Shown here: piece after piece, positions 63,471-64,000 of the stretch | How the letters are laid out: each line of letters starts with the position of its first letter | How positions within the stretch are numbered: the first letter of the stretch is position 1 | Origin: Solirubrobacter ginsenosidimutans | Lineage (GTDB): Bacteria > Actinomycetota > Thermoleophilia > Solirubrobacterales > Solirubrobacteraceae | DNA length: 64,000 nt | Direction: 5' to 3' | NCBI RefSeq assembly: GCF_027587205.1 | Contig: NZ_JAPDOD010000001.1 | Location: 186,001 to 250,000 of the forward strand | Position numbers and translations under genes: made by a program | Notes under the pieces: model-generated | The model's input: only the letters and a program-made list of their open reading frames with translations | Told to the model about the DNA's origin: nothing | Databases searched by the model: none

Positions 63471-63596
63471 ACGGCGAGCGCAGCCCAGCATGCAACCCCG
63501 TGAGCAACCCCAGGGTTCGCTACGGGGGCGACGTGCGGACGACACGAGCAGGCTGCTGGGCGTCACCTCACCACCGTCCCCAGCAAGGAGGACCCC

Positions 63597-64000
63597 ATGG
63601 CTGCCATGGTCGAACGCCCGGCGGGCGCCACCACGATCCGGCCGTTCACGATCGAGATCCCCGAGGCGGATCTCGAGGACCTCCGGGCGCGCGTCGCGGC
63701 GACGCGCTTTCCGGAGAAGGAGACCGTCGAGGACGACTCGCAGGGCGTGCCGCTCTCGGTCATGCAGGACCTCGCTCGCTATTGGGCGACCGAGTACGAC
63801 TGGCGCAAGTGCGAGGCGCGGCTGAACGCCGTCCCGAACTTCATCACCGAGATCGACGGGCTGGACATCCATTTCGTCCACGTTCGCTCCAAGCATGAGG
63901 ACGCGCTCCCGATCGTCGTCTGCCACGGCTGGCCCGGCTCCGTCGTCGAGCAGCTGAAGCTCATCGGCCGCCTCACCGATCCGACGGCGCACGGCGCGAG
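63597..64000 (+). CDS. Epoxide hydrolase (alpha/beta hydrolase), N-terminal part (runs off window)
   Basis: The open frame continues past the window end; 134 codons are visible. ATG 63597 with AAGGAGG 5 nt upstream (in-frame ATG 63606 as alternative). EHN-type N-terminus: IRPFTIEIPEADLEDLRARV, RFPEKETVEDDSQGVPLSVM, YWATEYDWRKCEARLNAVPN, then the core strand FITEIDGLDIHFVHVRSKHE and the oxyanion motif HGWPGSVVE. The catalytic Asp and His lie beyond the window. Soluble epoxide hydrolases hydrate epoxides to diols. It follows the LuxR-type ATPase regulator by 126 bp. Confidence 0.88.
   Translation, partial: MAAMVERPAGATTIRPFTIEIPEADLEDLRARVAATRFPEKETVEDDSQGVPLSVMQDLARYWATEYDWRKCEARLNAVPNFITEIDGLDIHFVHVRSKHEDALPIVVCHGWPGSVVEQLKLIGRLTDPTAHGA

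Noticed and set aside
1..64000. CRISPR array, tRNA or rRNA genes
   Set aside because: No regularly spaced repeats of the CRISPR kind and no tRNA or rRNA signatures were noticed by eye; very short or divergent RNA genes could be missed.

Overview
The window is very GC-rich, with GTG/TTG starts, many 4-nt gene overlaps, several SARP/BTAD regulators, ECF sigma factors and secreted beta-propeller proteins. This suggests an actinobacterium, most plausibly of the Solirubrobacter/Conexibacter type (Thermoleophilia). That assignment is inference: no rRNA, tRNA or other phylogenetic marker was seen.

Layout. 1-4.9 kb: a translationally coupled operon of two related large proteins and a SWIM zinc-finger protein. 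5-14 kb: a secreted RTX-like repeat protein, a stretch of multiply frameshifted gene remnants (8.6-10.8 kb), a secreted protein, an IS110 remnant and an ECF sigma/membrane partner pair. 14-22 kb: many small unknown or membrane proteins, interrupted by a frameshifted IS1182-type element. 22-28 kb: a 1627-aa SARP-ATPase-WD40 regulator, divergent from a secreted PD40 propeller. 28.9-33 kb: a tyrosine recombinase broken by one stop codon, a sugar isomerase, a Dabb protein and a second ECF sigma pair. 33.4-40.7 kb: a sensory locus (DctP-like lipoprotein plus kinase A, divergent from kinase B plus response regulator), then a secreted beta-helix protein. 40.8-42.7 kb: an apparently intact IS1182-type element carrying an extra 264-bp segment. 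42.9-48.8 kb: a SARP-dead cyclase-ATPase-TPR regulator, divergent from a cluster of three tandem secreted micropeptide precursors and an overlapping TPR gene. 49-55.4 kb: a SUKH-like protein, an IS remnant, membrane proteins, a PD40 propeller, a broken DUF1963-like gene, a cupin and a vanadium haloperoxidase-like enzyme. 55.5-64 kb: a short TPR protein with a second SARP-ATPase-WD40 giant, a LuxR-type ATPase regulator and the start of an epoxide hydrolase.

Three systems stand out. (1) Three tandem 39-41-aa precursors share a signal peptide and a conserved tail NH[N/S]ETLLLD[D/E]. They run directly into a TPR gene and face a SARP regulator across a SARP-box-like repeat, so a peptide-signalling module is plausible. 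(2) The two histidine kinases are complementary cripples: A keeps the ATP-binding boxes but has Ser in place of the phosphoacceptor His, while B keeps the His but has lost the ATP-binding boxes. They may work only as a pair feeding the adjacent response regulator. A shared palindrome TCAGGG-N4-CCCTGA lies in their divergent promoter and before the beta-helix gene. (3) A short repeat, CGTCGA-N8-ACTyT, often followed by GCTTCTCG, occurs in many intergenic gaps. Every copy seen is on the + strand, and both full IS1182 copies sit at the same point inside it.
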